This document shows positions 26,999 through 35,055 of a DNA stretch of 40,084 bases, in pieces; the stretch's first letter is position 1, and each line of letters opens with the position of its first letter. This DNA is from an uncultured Fibrobacter sp. GTDB taxonomy: Bacteria; Fibrobacterota; Fibrobacteria; Fibrobacterales; Fibrobacteraceae. The position numbers were made by a program, and so were the translations under genes. The notes under the pieces were generated by a model that made no database searches, had not been told where the DNA came from, and was given only the letters and a program-made list of their open reading frames with translations. Where the stretch lies: assembly GCA_947165045.1 (NCBI GenBank), contig CAMUYW010000027.1:1-40084 (forward strand), given 5' to 3'.

Positions 26999-27823
26999 TT
27001 ATTCTTCGGTATCCTTATCAATCACTTCGGCAGCAGAATCTCCGCGCAAGGCGACAAGCCTTACTCCATCCAAAGTCAAATAAGGGTCATAGGTATCAAT
27101 CATTTTGGTATGGCCAACAATCGTGCGACCCCAACCGCCTGTTGCAAAAACGGGAACATCCTTCTTGCCCATTTCTTGCTTAATTTTTGCAACGAGCGTT
27201 TCAAGTTCTGCCATAAATCCAAACAAAAGACCTGCTCGAATGGCATCATCAGTGTTATTGGCAATGAGGTGCTTCGGCCATTCAATGCTTACCGGCAAGA
27301 GGCGCGCCGCTTTTTCAGTAAGCACATCGAGGCTTGCGCTAATGCCCGGAATGATGATACCGCCAGCAAAACCACCGTCCTTCATCACATCAAAAGTCGT
27401 TGCTGTACCCATGTCAATGACGATAGCATCTGTGTATCCACGTTCCTTGAGCGCGATAACATTGCAAAGACGATCTGCACCAAGCGTACTTGGGTTCGGG
27501 TATGCAATCGGACAATTGAGGCAGTTCGTAGAACTCACCACCTGCACAGGGCGTTTCAGGAGAGTCTGCAAAGCCTTGACCCATGGGCGTTCCAGCGAAG
27601 GCACCACTGTCGAAAGGCCCACATGCGTAACGGATTCCGGCTTAATTTTCGAAAAATGAATAAGACCGCCCACGCGATTCATCACTTCATCCGAAGTAGT
27701 TTCCTTGCGTGTAGTCAGTCTCCAGTGATCAACAACCCTATCTCCCTTGAAAATGCCAAGAACCGTATGCGAGTTACCAACATCAACAACGAACGACAAG
27801 GTATTCTTTAAATTCTTTTTCAT
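26999..27823 (-). CDS. coaX: type III pantothenate kinase
   Basis: This 274-residue cytoplasmic enzyme phosphorylates pantothenate in the first step of coenzyme A synthesis. The phosphate loop is VVDVGNSHTVLGI near the N-terminus. STLGADRLCNVIAL is the pantothenate-binding and dimer-interface signature, and IVIDMGTATTFDVM is the second ATP-binding motif. VFATGGWGRTI follows near the C-terminus. Length fits the family (about 255-275). It is 22 bp downstream of thiE, so the two vitamin genes probably share a transcript that continues into the Wzi-like gene. Confidence 0.95.
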   Translation of the reverse strand: MKKNLKNTLSFVVDVGNSHTVLGIFKGDRVVDHWRLTTRKETTSDEVMNRVGGLIHFSKIKPESVTHVGLSTVVPSLERPWVKALQTLLKRPVQVVSSTNCLNCPIAYPNPSTLGADRLCNVIALKERGYTDAIVIDMGTATTFDVMKDGGFAGGIIIPGISASLDVLTEKAARLLPVSIEWPKHLIANNTDDAIRAGLLFGFMAELETLVAKIKQEMGKKDVPVFATGGWGRTIVGHTKMIDTYDPYLTLDGVRLVALRGDSAAEVIDKDTEE

Positions 27824-27845
27824 CGTACGGAAAGATAGTAAATGA

Positions 27846-28478
27846 TTATTTATCCAACTCTAAAAACGCTTGCTTAAGTTCGCGAGTGGCGCATTCCGGG
27901 TCAGCGGCCTTCATAATTGCAGAAACAGCGCATATGCCAGAAATACCGGAACCTTTAAGGACATCGATATTATCCTTATTGAGCCCACCAATGGCATTCA
28001 CCTTGATAGGAACGGCCTTTACAATCGCCTTGAGCGTATCAACGCTAGTAAGAATCGTAACCACCTTAGTCGTCGTTGGGTAAATCGCACCTACGCCCAA
28101 ATAATCCGCGCCTTGCTCGTACGCTTCAAGCGCTTGCGGAACGGTCTTGGTCGTAGCTCCAATTATTTTATCTGCCCCCATGAGCTCACGAGCAATTTTC
28201 ACGGGCATATCCGTTTGCCCCACATGCACGCCTTCGGCACCGATAGCAAGAGCGACATCAACTCGATCATCGATAATCAAAGGAATCCCATAACGCTTTG
28301 TAATTTCGTGAGTCGCCGTTGCAAGTTCCATATACTCACGTGTTGAACGGTTTTTCTCGCGAAGCTGGATAAGCGTTGCCCCGCCTTTGCACGCGGCCTC
28401 AACCGTAGGCAAAAAACGTTCAACAGGCACACTAGTACTATCCGTAATGAAATAAAGCGTTGTATCAAGATTTTTCAT
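27846..28478 (-). CDS. thiE: thiamine phosphate synthase
   Basis: This 210-residue TIM-barrel enzyme joins the thiazole and pyrimidine phosphates to make thiamine phosphate. It shows LYFITDST, the phosphate and substrate loop IQLREKNRSTREY, IIDDRVDVALAIGAEGVHVGQTDMP, and DYLGVGAIYPTTTK. The end has NAIGGLNKDNI for phosphate binding. The ATG at 28478 was chosen because it gives the expected family length; a longer reading to 28859 would overlap the pilin gene. It sits apart from the thiSFGH operon and, unlike it, has no TPP riboswitch visible in the 175 bp upstream. Confidence 0.94.
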   Translation of the reverse strand: MKNLDTTLYFITDSTSVPVERFLPTVEAACKGGATLIQLREKNRSTREYMELATATHEITKRYGIPLIIDDRVDVALAIGAEGVHVGQTDMPVKIARELMGADKIIGATTKTVPQALEAYEQGADYLGVGAIYPTTTKVVTILTSVDTLKAIVKAVPIKVNAIGGLNKDNIDVLKGSGISGICAVSAIMKAADPECATRELKQAFLELDK

Positions 28479-28653
28479 GTTTTTAAAGGTAGCAAAAAAT
28501 ATTCCGCTTTGGAATAGAGCATTTTGAAGTTTAAAAATTGTGCTTTTTCTCACGAATATTACATTTTTATCACAAAAACATGTCGCGTTTATATAATCTT
28601 TTATATTTTTGGTAAAAAAGGACAAATAGTCCAAAAAGATATGGAGCGATATT

Positions 28654-29427
28654 ATGAAAACTATAAATTCAAAGAAGGGTATTACCCTCATGGAACTTAT
28701 GGTGGTTATCGCTATTATGGGCGTTCTCTCCACCGTAGCGATGCCGAAGATGTTTGGCGCAGGCGAAAGGGCTCGTGAAAAAATCGACCTAATGAAGCTG
28801 TATGACCTCAGAAACGCTATTAACTTAGCGCTTATTGAAGATATGGATGCGTTAGACAATTACACTCCAGTCAAATCGTCAGACCGAAACGCAAACCATA
28901 ACAAACTATCCAACGCGCTTGCTTCAGACCTTGGTGCATCAATATTTGTCATTGAAGTACATAATAATCTTTCTGTGAATGTACAAGGTACTCATAGGAC
29001 GCTCAACGCTTCATACAACATTTGTGATATGGTTGGCAACAGCGGAACTCTCTATGCAGCGCTCAAACAAGCAAACTTTGATGGCGTTGCCGACATTATC
29101 GCAGCAAGACTTCTAAATACAGGATGGAAATCTGACGGAGAAACATTCACCTCGATTGAATATAAAAATGCCGATAATAACACAGATTATCGTACCGCAC
29201 CAAAAAAACCGATGTTCCAAAGCCGAGCTCTTAACGTTGGTAAGCTTAAAGAAAATACCCGTTATACGGTAAATGTTCGCTGGTCTGATAAGTATAATCA
29301 AGGTTATTCTGTTGAAGTATACCTTGTTCCTTCTAACGGAACTTATTATAACGCCTACAAAACTGACAACGGAACCTGTTTTTCAACTTACGGACCAAAA
29401 GGGTGTTCAAAAAAGAAATGGCAGTAA
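28654..29427 (+). CDS. type IV pilin-like prepilin protein
   Basis: This 257-residue protein has a short basic leader ending KKG and a prepilin cleavage site before ITLMELMVVIAIMGVL. Glu is at mature position 5 and a hydrophobic helix follows, the class III signal processed by PilD. The long C-terminal domain (Asn/Tyr-rich, four cysteines) is larger than many pilins. Without pilus machinery nearby it could be a major pilin, a minor pilin or a pseudopilin. Type IV pilus-like structures have been linked to cellulose adhesion in fibrolytic bacteria; a role here is inference. GGAG lies seven bases before the ATG. A strong terminator follows, so it is monocistronic. Confidence 0.88.
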   Translation: MKTINSKKGITLMELMVVIAIMGVLSTVAMPKMFGAGERAREKIDLMKLYDLRNAINLALIEDMDALDNYTPVKSSDRNANHNKLSNALASDLGASIFVIEVHNNLSVNVQGTHRTLNASYNICDMVGNSGTLYAALKQANFDGVADIIAARLLNTGWKSDGETFTSIEYKNADNNTDYRTAPKKPMFQSRALNVGKLKENTRYTVNVRWSDKYNQGYSVEVYLVPSNGTYYNAYKTDNGTCFSTYGPKGCSKKKWQ

Positions 29428-29454
29428 AATGAAATTTTCCATATAAACAAGCGA

Positions 29455-29484
29455 CCCTGCACAGCAAGTGCAGGGTTTTCTTTT
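29455..29484 (+). terminator. terminator after the pilin gene
   Basis: A perfect 8-bp stem CCCTGCAC/GTGCAGGG with loop AGCAA is followed by TTTTCTTTT. Confidence 0.9.
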
Positions 29485-29514
29485 AATAGCCAAACAATTA
29501 CAAACTAAAAAACG

Positions 29515-30777
29515 TTACACGTACAAGTAGTCGTTCAACACTGGCTGCATGCCCTCGCCGCTCATGTCGGCATACATCTTGCCGATACTGCGACCGTCGT
29601 TGATTTCGAACTGCTCGTCGCCACCTTCCCCGTCGTCGTGACCGCTGTACTTGCTTTCGTGGTCGCCGATGCCAGTTGAAACGCCGGCAGAAACTTTTGT
29701 GGCGGCAATTTTCACGATGCCATTGCGGAACTCCTTGCTTTCGCGGCTAGAGACGGTAATGCCCACGAACGGAAGGAAGATGCGGTAAGCGCAAAGCACT
29801 TGGCAGAGTTCGCGTTCGTGGACGTCGAGCGGGCTAATCTTTTCGTTGTTCACAATCGGGCGTAAGCGTGGACAGCTAAGGCTCATTTCGGCATGCGGAT
29901 ACTTCTTTTGCAAGTAGTAAACGTGCAGAGCGCTAGCGAGGGCGTCGCGACGGAAGTCCGAAAGGCCAAGCAATGCGGAGAATCCGCAACCGCGCATGCC
30001 ACCCATGAGCGCGCGCTCTTGCGAGTCGAAGCGGTACGGGAACACGCGCTTGTGACCGAGCAAGTGAAGCTGTTCGTAACGCTTGCGGTCGTACGTTTCC
30101 TGGAAGACAGTCACGTAGTCGACGCCGCATTCGTGCAAGTACTTGTATTCGTCAACGTTCACCGGGTAAACTTCGACACCCACGAGCTTGAAGTATTTGC
30201 GAGCGAGCTTGCAAGCTTCGCCGATGTATTCGACGCTGCTTTTGGCGCGGCTTTCGCCCGTAAGCAACAAAACTTCTTCCATGCCGCTATCGGCAATGAC
30301 TTTCATCTCGTGCTCGATTTGCTCCATGTTTAGCTGCATGCGCTTGATGTGATTGTAGCAGTTAAATCCGCAATAAACGCAGTAGTTTTCGCAATAGTTC
30401 GCGATGTAAAGCGGCGTAAAGAGATAGACGTTATTGCCGAAGTGACGGCCTGTTTCAATCTTTGCCTTGGCGGCCATTTCTTCGAGGAACGGAGCTGCAG
30501 CGGGAGAAAGCAAAGCCTTGAAATCTTCGATTGAGCACGTATCGTGCTGCAAGGCGAATTGAACATCGCTTGCGGTGTACTTGGAATAATCGAAGTTATC
30601 GGCCTGCGAAAGCACCTTGTCGCGGATATCGGACTGGATGACTTCCATTCCCGGCAAATATTCCATGATGTCCGTGCGGACAGACGGATCAGTTTCAATC
30701 CTGTGCTTGCGTTCAAGCGCCGCCGGAGAAAGATTCCCAGAATCAAAGAAATAATTATTGTCTTTACGTTCGGACAT
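29515..30777 (-). CDS. thiH: 2-iminoacetate synthase ThiH
   Basis: This 420-residue radical SAM enzyme splits tyrosine to give dehydroglycine for thiazole synthesis, an oxygen-sensitive route that fits an anaerobe. The iron-sulfur motif is CENYCVYCGF near residues 129-138. VLLLTGESRAKSSVEYI, VGVEVYPVNVDEY and YDRKRYEQLHLLG are family segments. The C-terminus has GIGDHESKYSGHDDGEGGD before the final helix, slightly unusual for its acidic run. A GAGGGA precedes the ATG. The start lies directly after the thiG stop, so the two are translationally close. It is the last gene of the thiSFGH operon. Confidence 0.96.
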   Translation of the reverse strand: MSERKDNNYFFDSGNLSPAALERKHRIETDPSVRTDIMEYLPGMEVIQSDIRDKVLSQADNFDYSKYTASDVQFALQHDTCSIEDFKALLSPAAAPFLEEMAAKAKIETGRHFGNNVYLFTPLYIANYCENYCVYCGFNCYNHIKRMQLNMEQIEHEMKVIADSGMEEVLLLTGESRAKSSVEYIGEACKLARKYFKLVGVEVYPVNVDEYKYLHECGVDYVTVFQETYDRKRYEQLHLLGHKRVFPYRFDSQERALMGGMRGCGFSALLGLSDFRRDALASALHVYYLQKKYPHAEMSLSCPRLRPIVNNEKISPLDVHERELCQVLCAYRIFLPFVGITVSSRESKEFRNGIVKIAATKVSAGVSTGIGDHESKYSGHDDGEGGDEQFEINDGRSIGKMYADMSGEGMQPVLNDYLYV

Positions 30778-30778
30778 T

Positions 30779-31549
30779 TTAATCCCTCAAGAATCCTGTC
30801 AGCGGGTCAGAGGCGGAAGCACCGCGGGAAAGCACACGGCCAAGCCCTGCGAGGTAAGCCTTACGGCCGGCTTCGATGGCGAGCTTGAATGCGGTAGCCA
30901 TTTGCGTAAGATCGCCAGCTGTAGCGAGAGCGGTGTTCGCCATGATGGCGGCAGCCCCCATTTCCATGGCGGCACAAGCCTCGGACGGTTTACCGATACC
31001 CGCATCCACGATAATCGGGAGTTCGATTTCGTCAATCAAAATTTGGATAAAGTCTTTGGTGCAAAGTCCTTTGTTCGAACCAATCGGCGATGCAAGCGGC
31101 ATCACTGCGGCAGCACCGGAGTTCACGAGGTCGCGGGCTACGTTCAGATCAGGGTACATGTACGGCATCACGACAAAGCCTTCCTTGGCAAGCGTTTCTG
31201 TTGCCTTAATCGTTTCGGCATTGTCTGGCAAAAGGTACTTGGTATCGCGCATGATTTCAATTTTCACGAAGTCACCGCAGCCGAGTTCGCGGGAAAGGCG
31301 TGCAATGCGGACGGCTTCTTCAGCGTTACGAGCGCCCGAAGTATTCGGCAAGAGCGTTACGTTTTTCGGGATGTAGTCGAGGATGTTTTCGTGTTCTTTC
31401 GTATTCGCACGGCGAACGGCAAGCGTCACAATCTGTGCACCAGCGTCTTTAACAGCCGCTTCGATAAGCTTGAGGGAATACTTTCCAGAACCAAGAATGA
31501 AACGAGAATCAAATTCATGACCGCCAATAACAAGTTTGTCAGAATTCAT
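30779..31549 (-). CDS. thiG: thiazole synthase ThiG
   Basis: This 256-residue TIM-barrel enzyme builds the thiazole phosphate from deoxyxylulose phosphate, dehydroglycine and ThiS thiocarboxylate. FILGSGKYS opens the barrel. The Schiff-base lysine is in [27 protein letters not shown] and [12 protein letters not shown], near the C-terminal half, form the phosphate-binding loops. ATG 31549 was chosen because AAGGA lies seven bases upstream; ATG 31555 is too close to it. It follows thiF by 16 bp. Confidence 0.96.
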   Translation of the reverse strand: MNSDKLVIGGHEFDSRFILGSGKYSLKLIEAAVKDAGAQIVTLAVRRANTKEHENILDYIPKNVTLLPNTSGARNAEEAVRIARLSRELGCGDFVKIEIMRDTKYLLPDNAETIKATETLAKEGFVVMPYMYPDLNVARDLVNSGAAAVMPLASPIGSNKGLCTKDFIQILIDEIELPIIVDAGIGKPSEACAAMEMGAAAIMANTALATAGDLTQMATAFKLAIEAGRKAYLAGLGRVLSRGASASDPLTGFLRD

Positions 31550-31565
31550 TTGCATGTCCTTTTTG

Positions 31566-32210
31566 TTAAACTTCTAGACCGGACAAAATCCGGATAATCG
31601 TCAGCGCCTGATGCGCTGCACAAATTTGAACTCGTGGAGCTAAAAGCGCGAGGCCTTGAGTCACATCGCTTTTGCCGTCGCCACAGAGATAAAAACGTTT
31701 TGAAATCTTTCGAGTCGTGATGGAATTTGCCGAATCCGTGCCTGCCATTCCAGAGGCCGCAACGAGGTATTTTTGCGGATACTTTTCGAGAACTTCGTTT
31801 ACGAGCAACGACTTTGCTTCAGGATCGTCAAATGCTTCACAGACGACATCGGCATCCTTGACGAACTTATCGATGTTCGCTTCTGTGATTTTTTCATTGT
31901 ACGATTCGAGTTCCACATACGGCGCAATTTCTTTTAAGTTTTCGACGAGCGCAACCGCTTTGGGCGTCCCGACTTGAGAAGCCTTGTACTGTTGGCGTTG
32001 CAAATTCGTCACGTCAACGCAATCAAAATCCACAAGGATGAGTTTTTTTATGCCAGCGCGAGCGAGGTTTATCGCTACATTGGAACCCAAACCGCCCACA
32101 CCACAAATAACGACTGTGGCCTGCTCCAGTTTTTGAACAATTTCTTCGCCTTGCTTTTGTACGAGTGCGCGTCTGAACTCTTCCCTGCTCGGGATTCGAA
32201 CGCTTTCCAT
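31566..32210 (-). CDS. thiF: ThiS adenylyltransferase ThiF
   Basis: This protein of about 214 residues is an E1-like enzyme that adenylates the C-terminal Gly-Gly of ThiS. The nucleotide-binding loop is [21 protein letters not shown], followed by [19 protein letters not shown], the conserved ATP and magnesium region. It is shorter than ThiF/MoeB proteins with two CxxC zinc motifs and matches the shorter second-family ThiF. The start ATG overlaps the thiS stop as TGATG, which suggests translational coupling; a GTG one codon earlier is possible. It is the second gene of the riboswitch-controlled operon. Confidence 0.93.
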   Translation of the reverse strand: MESVRIPSREEFRRALVQKQGEEIVQKLEQATVVICGVGGLGSNVAINLARAGIKKLILVDFDCVDVTNLQRQQYKASQVGTPKAVALVENLKEIAPYVELESYNEKITEANIDKFVKDADVVCEAFDDPEAKSLLVNEVLEKYPQKYLVAASGMAGTDSANSITTRKISKRFYLCGDGKSDVTQGLALLAPRVQICAAHQALTIIRILSGLEV

Positions 32211-32416
32211 CACCCGCCTCCGACAAAGTTTACAACTTCAACAACATCGCCTGCTTCGAGAACGACTTCGGCATACTTTGCTTTGGGGACAATTTCGCAG
32301 TTGCGTTCAACGGCAATACGCCTTAAGTCATAATTCGCAGAAGCTAAATATTCAGCAATGGTCATGCCTGCTGCCGCGATGTCTTCACCGTTGATTTTAA
32401 CTTGATTTGAGTTCAA
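32210..32416 (-). CDS. thiS: sulfur carrier protein ThiS
   Basis: This 68-residue beta-grasp protein ends in VGGG, the Gly-Gly that is adenylated and converted to a thiocarboxylate for thiazole synthesis. [20 protein letters not shown] and [18 protein letters not shown] are typical. The start is a TTG, placed five bases after GGAGG, which lies at the 3' edge of the TPP riboswitch. No ATG in frame is nearby. It is the first gene of thiSFGH, so blocking its start would also reduce thiF through the overlapping stop and start codons. Confidence 0.92.
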   Translation of the reverse strand: MNSNQVKINGEDIAAAGMTIAEYLASANYDLRRIAVERNCEIVPKAKYAEVVLEAGDVVEVVNFVGGG

Positions 32417-32419
32417 ATG

Positions 32420-32505
32420 AACCTCCCTACGTTGGCATTATCCAAATCAGGTTCGGTCGAAGTTTTCAACTTCCTCTCAGCCCGTTTCACGAGCTCCCGT
32501 AAACA
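32420..32505 (-). ncRNA. TPP riboswitch controlling thiSFGH
   Basis: Read on the minus strand, the leader has ACGGGAGC, then GGGCTGAGAGGAAG (the CUGAGA pyrimidine-sensing core), then ACCTGATTTGGATAATGCCA and ACGTAGGGA, all conserved TPP aptamer elements in the right order. The final GGGAGG includes the thiS ribosome-binding site, so ligand binding probably hides it and blocks translation. No terminator separates the aptamer from the gene. Confidence 0.95.
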
Positions 32506-32510
32506 TTACA

Positions 32511-32539
32511 AAATTAACTTTTGGCGTGGCCTTTGGCAA
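32511..32539 (-). promoter_or_regulatory. candidate sigma-70-type promoter of the thi operon
   Basis: On the minus strand TTGCCA (32534-32539), 17 bp, then TAATTT (32511-32516) puts the start near 32504, right at the aptamer's 5' end. A perfect TTGGCT-GTG-AGCCAA palindrome lies just upstream (32550-32564). Confidence 0.45.
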
Positions 32540-32585
32540 GTTGAAATGATTGGCTGTGAGCCAACAGGCCCTTCTTTTAAAGCAA

Positions 32586-32613
32586 CAAAAAAGGCCCCGC
32601 GGAGTGCGGAGCG
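32586..32613 (-). terminator. terminator after the small basic protein gene
   Basis: On the minus strand GCTCCGC-ACTCC-GCGGGGC (one G-U pair) is followed by CTTTTTTG. Confidence 0.75.
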
Positions 32614-32637
32614 TTCAAATTCATTTGAGAAGTAAGA

Positions 32638-32946
32638 TTACTTATCCTTAGCAAATTTCTTAGAGGCGGCCTTGACCTTCGGATCGTTCTGAGCGTCCTT
32701 GATCTTCTGCTTGATACCATCTTCGATGGACTTCTTGAGCTTTGCAGCGAGGTTCGGGAAACGATCTTCCAGGGAATCACTAAAGACAGCCGGCTTCTTT
32801 GCAGCAGCAGGAGCAGCGCCCTTGCGCTTGCCGTTGAACGGGCGCTTTTTCTTGGACGGAGCCTTCTTAGCTTGAGATTTTTCTTGGGATTTTGTTTCCT
32901 GAGGCTTAACTTCTTCTGTGGATTTGACTTCTGCTTCTTCTGCCAT
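32638..32946 (-). CDS. small Lys/Ala-rich basic protein
   Basis: This 102-residue protein has an acidic start (MAEEAEVKSTEE) and a central Lys/Pro/Ala-rich stretch (KKAPSKKKRPFNGKRKGAAP) like the disordered tails of DNA- or RNA-binding proteins. Its C-terminal half is probably helical (SLEDRFPNLAAKLKKSIEDG). No family was recognised. AAGAGG lies seven bases before the ATG, and a terminator follows, so it is a real, separately ended gene between mnmG and the thi operon. A nucleoid- or ribosome-associated role is only a guess from composition. Confidence 0.7.
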   Translation of the reverse strand: MAEEAEVKSTEEVKPQETKSQEKSQAKKAPSKKKRPFNGKRKGAAPAAAKKPAVFSDSLEDRFPNLAAKLKKSIEDGIKQKIKDAQNDPKVKAASKKFAKDK

Positions 32947-33022
32947 ATATATACCTCTTGGAAAATTGTTTAAGTTGACGGGCGCAAAGATAGTAATTTT
33001 TTATAGAAATGCAAGTGAAAGA

Positions 33023-34936
33023 CTAGGTGTTAGGGGACCTAGATTCCAGCCAATGAGCGAGGACGGTGATGTCGGCGGGGCGGATGCCCGGCACGCGGCT
33101 TGCTTGCCCAAGCGTAAGCGGCTTGTGCGCGTTCAAACGTTGGCGGCTTTCAATGCTAATTGCAGAAATCGACATGTAATCGAGATCCGGTGAAAGCTTT
33201 ACCTTTTCCATCTTCTTCTGGTCGTCGATTTCACGTTCCTGACGGTCGAAGAATCCAGCGTAAAGTTCTTCGGCATACATGTACCACTGGTCGCGGCGCG
33301 TGATTTGAGCGTCGGGAGCGGCAACTTTGAAGAATGTTTCGGGGTCGATGCCTGGGCGACGAAGCACGTTAATCCAGCGTGTGCGTTCCGAGGCAAGCGC
33401 TTGACCGCCCGCTTCGAGAATGACATTTGCTTCTTCCGGCGTTGCCGATGTTTCAGTGAATTTCGTCTTAAGGTCAGCCATGATATTGCAGCGGCGGTCC
33501 CAATCGAACCAGTCGCGGTCGCTAATCATGCCGATTTTGCGGGCTTTTTCCTTAAGGCGCATTTCAGCGTTATCGCTGCGGAGGAACAATCGGTATTCGG
33601 CACGGCTTGTGAACATGCGGTAAGGTTCGTCGAGCAAGATGTTCACAAGATCATCGACCATCACGCCGAGATAGCTTTCGGAGCGGCCGAGAATGAACGG
33701 TTCCTCGCCTTTGACTTTGAGCGCGGCATTGATACCCGCCATAAGGCCCTGCCCTGCAGCTTCTTCGTAACCGCTAGTGCCGCAAACTTGGCCTGCAAAG
33801 TAGATGCCCGGAACATTCTTGCATTCGAACGTCGGGTAAAGCTGAGTTGCATCGACGGAATCGTATTCGACTGCGTAACCGATTTGCAAAACCTTAGCGC
33901 GGGTAAGACCTGGAATCGTGTGGATGGCGGCAAGCTGAATGTCAGCCGGCAAGCTGGAACTGAAACCGTTGATGTACACACGCCCGATGTCAGCCTGTTC
34001 CGGTTCGAGGAACAGTTGGTGCCCGTCGCGGTCGCCAAAACGGTTGATTTTATCTTCGATACTCGGGCAGTAACGCGGGCCCTTGCCGTGAATACGGCCG
34101 CTGAACATCGGGCTATCCTTGAAGCCGCTGCGCAAAATATCGTGCGTCTTGATGTTTGTGCGTGTGATCCAACAAACGCAGTCATTGCGGATAAACTTAT
34201 TGACTTGGTCACCCCAGAATTTATCGGGTGTCCCGTTTTCGTCAAAATGACGGTCGCTCATAGGCCACGGCTTGTCGTCACCGTGCTGCACATCGCATTC
34301 GTTAAAGTCAATGGTATCAGGATCAAGGCGGCTCGGCGTGCCTGTCTTCAAGCGACGCAAACGGATTCCATTCTTCGCAAGGCATTCCGAAAGTTTGTCT
34401 GCACTCGGCTCGCCCACTCGCCCACCAATGCTCGTTTCAAGCCCGGTGAACATCTTGGAAGCAAGGAACGTTCCACTTGTAATCACAAGTGCACGCGTGA
34501 TGTAACGGTCGCCATTCAAGAGCGTGAGTTTCAAACGCCCATCGTTCATACGTTCGAACGAAGCAAGTTCGCCTTGAATCAGCGTAAGCCCCTGCAAGCT
34601 TTCCATCGTTTCGCGAGCGACTTCGCTGTAATACTTCATATCACATTGCGCGCGCGGTCCCCAAACGGCGGGACCCTTGCTCATGTTGAGCATGCGGAAC
34701 TGGATGCCGGCCTTGTCGGTCAAAAGCCCCATGAGGCCGCCGAGAGCATCGATATCGCGAACGATTTGGCCTTTTGCCACGCCACCCACAGCCGGGTTGC
34801 AAGACATTCGACCAATTGCGTTCAAGTCCATCGTAAGCATGGCGGTTTTGACACCAATTTTCCATGCGGCATGAGTTGCTTCAATTCCGGCGTGACCGCC
34901 ACCGACGACAACGACATCAAATTCTGCGATAATCAT
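33023..34936 (-). CDS. mnmG: tRNA uridine-5-carboxymethylaminomethyl modification enzyme MnmG
   Basis: This 637-residue FAD protein, with MnmE, modifies U34 of tRNAs reading split codon boxes. The FAD loop [13 protein letters not shown] lies at the N-terminus. [22 protein letters not shown]-like sequence follows, with a D in place of the usual E. Later come [13 protein letters not shown], the GidA signature, and [23 protein letters not shown]. The C-terminal MnmE/tRNA-binding part has [19 protein letters not shown] and GIRPADI. Length fits the family. No Shine-Dalgarno motif is visible before the ATG. mnmE is not in this window. Confidence 0.96.
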   Translation of the reverse strand: [637 protein letters not shown]

Positions 34937-34974
34937 GCGCCAAAATTAGAAAAAATATGGGGTCTCGGCTATAT

Positions 34975-35001
34975 AAAAAACGCACCTCATTGAGATGCGT
35001 T
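34975..35001 (-). terminator. terminator after the FKBP-N/thioredoxin lipoprotein gene
   Basis: On the minus strand ACGCATCTC-AAT-GAGGTGCGT (one wobble pair) is followed by six T. Confidence 0.8.
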
Positions 35002-35022
35002 TTGATAAGACCATATAAGGAG

Positions 35023-35045
35023 ATTCCCGCCTACACGGGAATGAC
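35023..35045. repeat. intergenic hairpin repeat
   Basis: ATTCCCG (35023-35029) / CGGGAAT (35036-35042) followed by GACA; the inverted sequence nearly matches the element at 16793-16814. Confidence 0.4.
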
Positions 35046-35055
35046 AATTTCGGTT

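Noticed and set aside
28479..28859. Longer N-terminal extension of thiE into the pilin gene region
   Set aside because: The extension would overlap the pilin start, is rich in Ile/Phe/Ser without domain features, and the ATG at 28478 gives the family's usual length.
33305..34993. A 562-codon open frame opposite mnmG
   Set aside because: It mirrors conserved mnmG sequence on the other strand and shows no protein family features.
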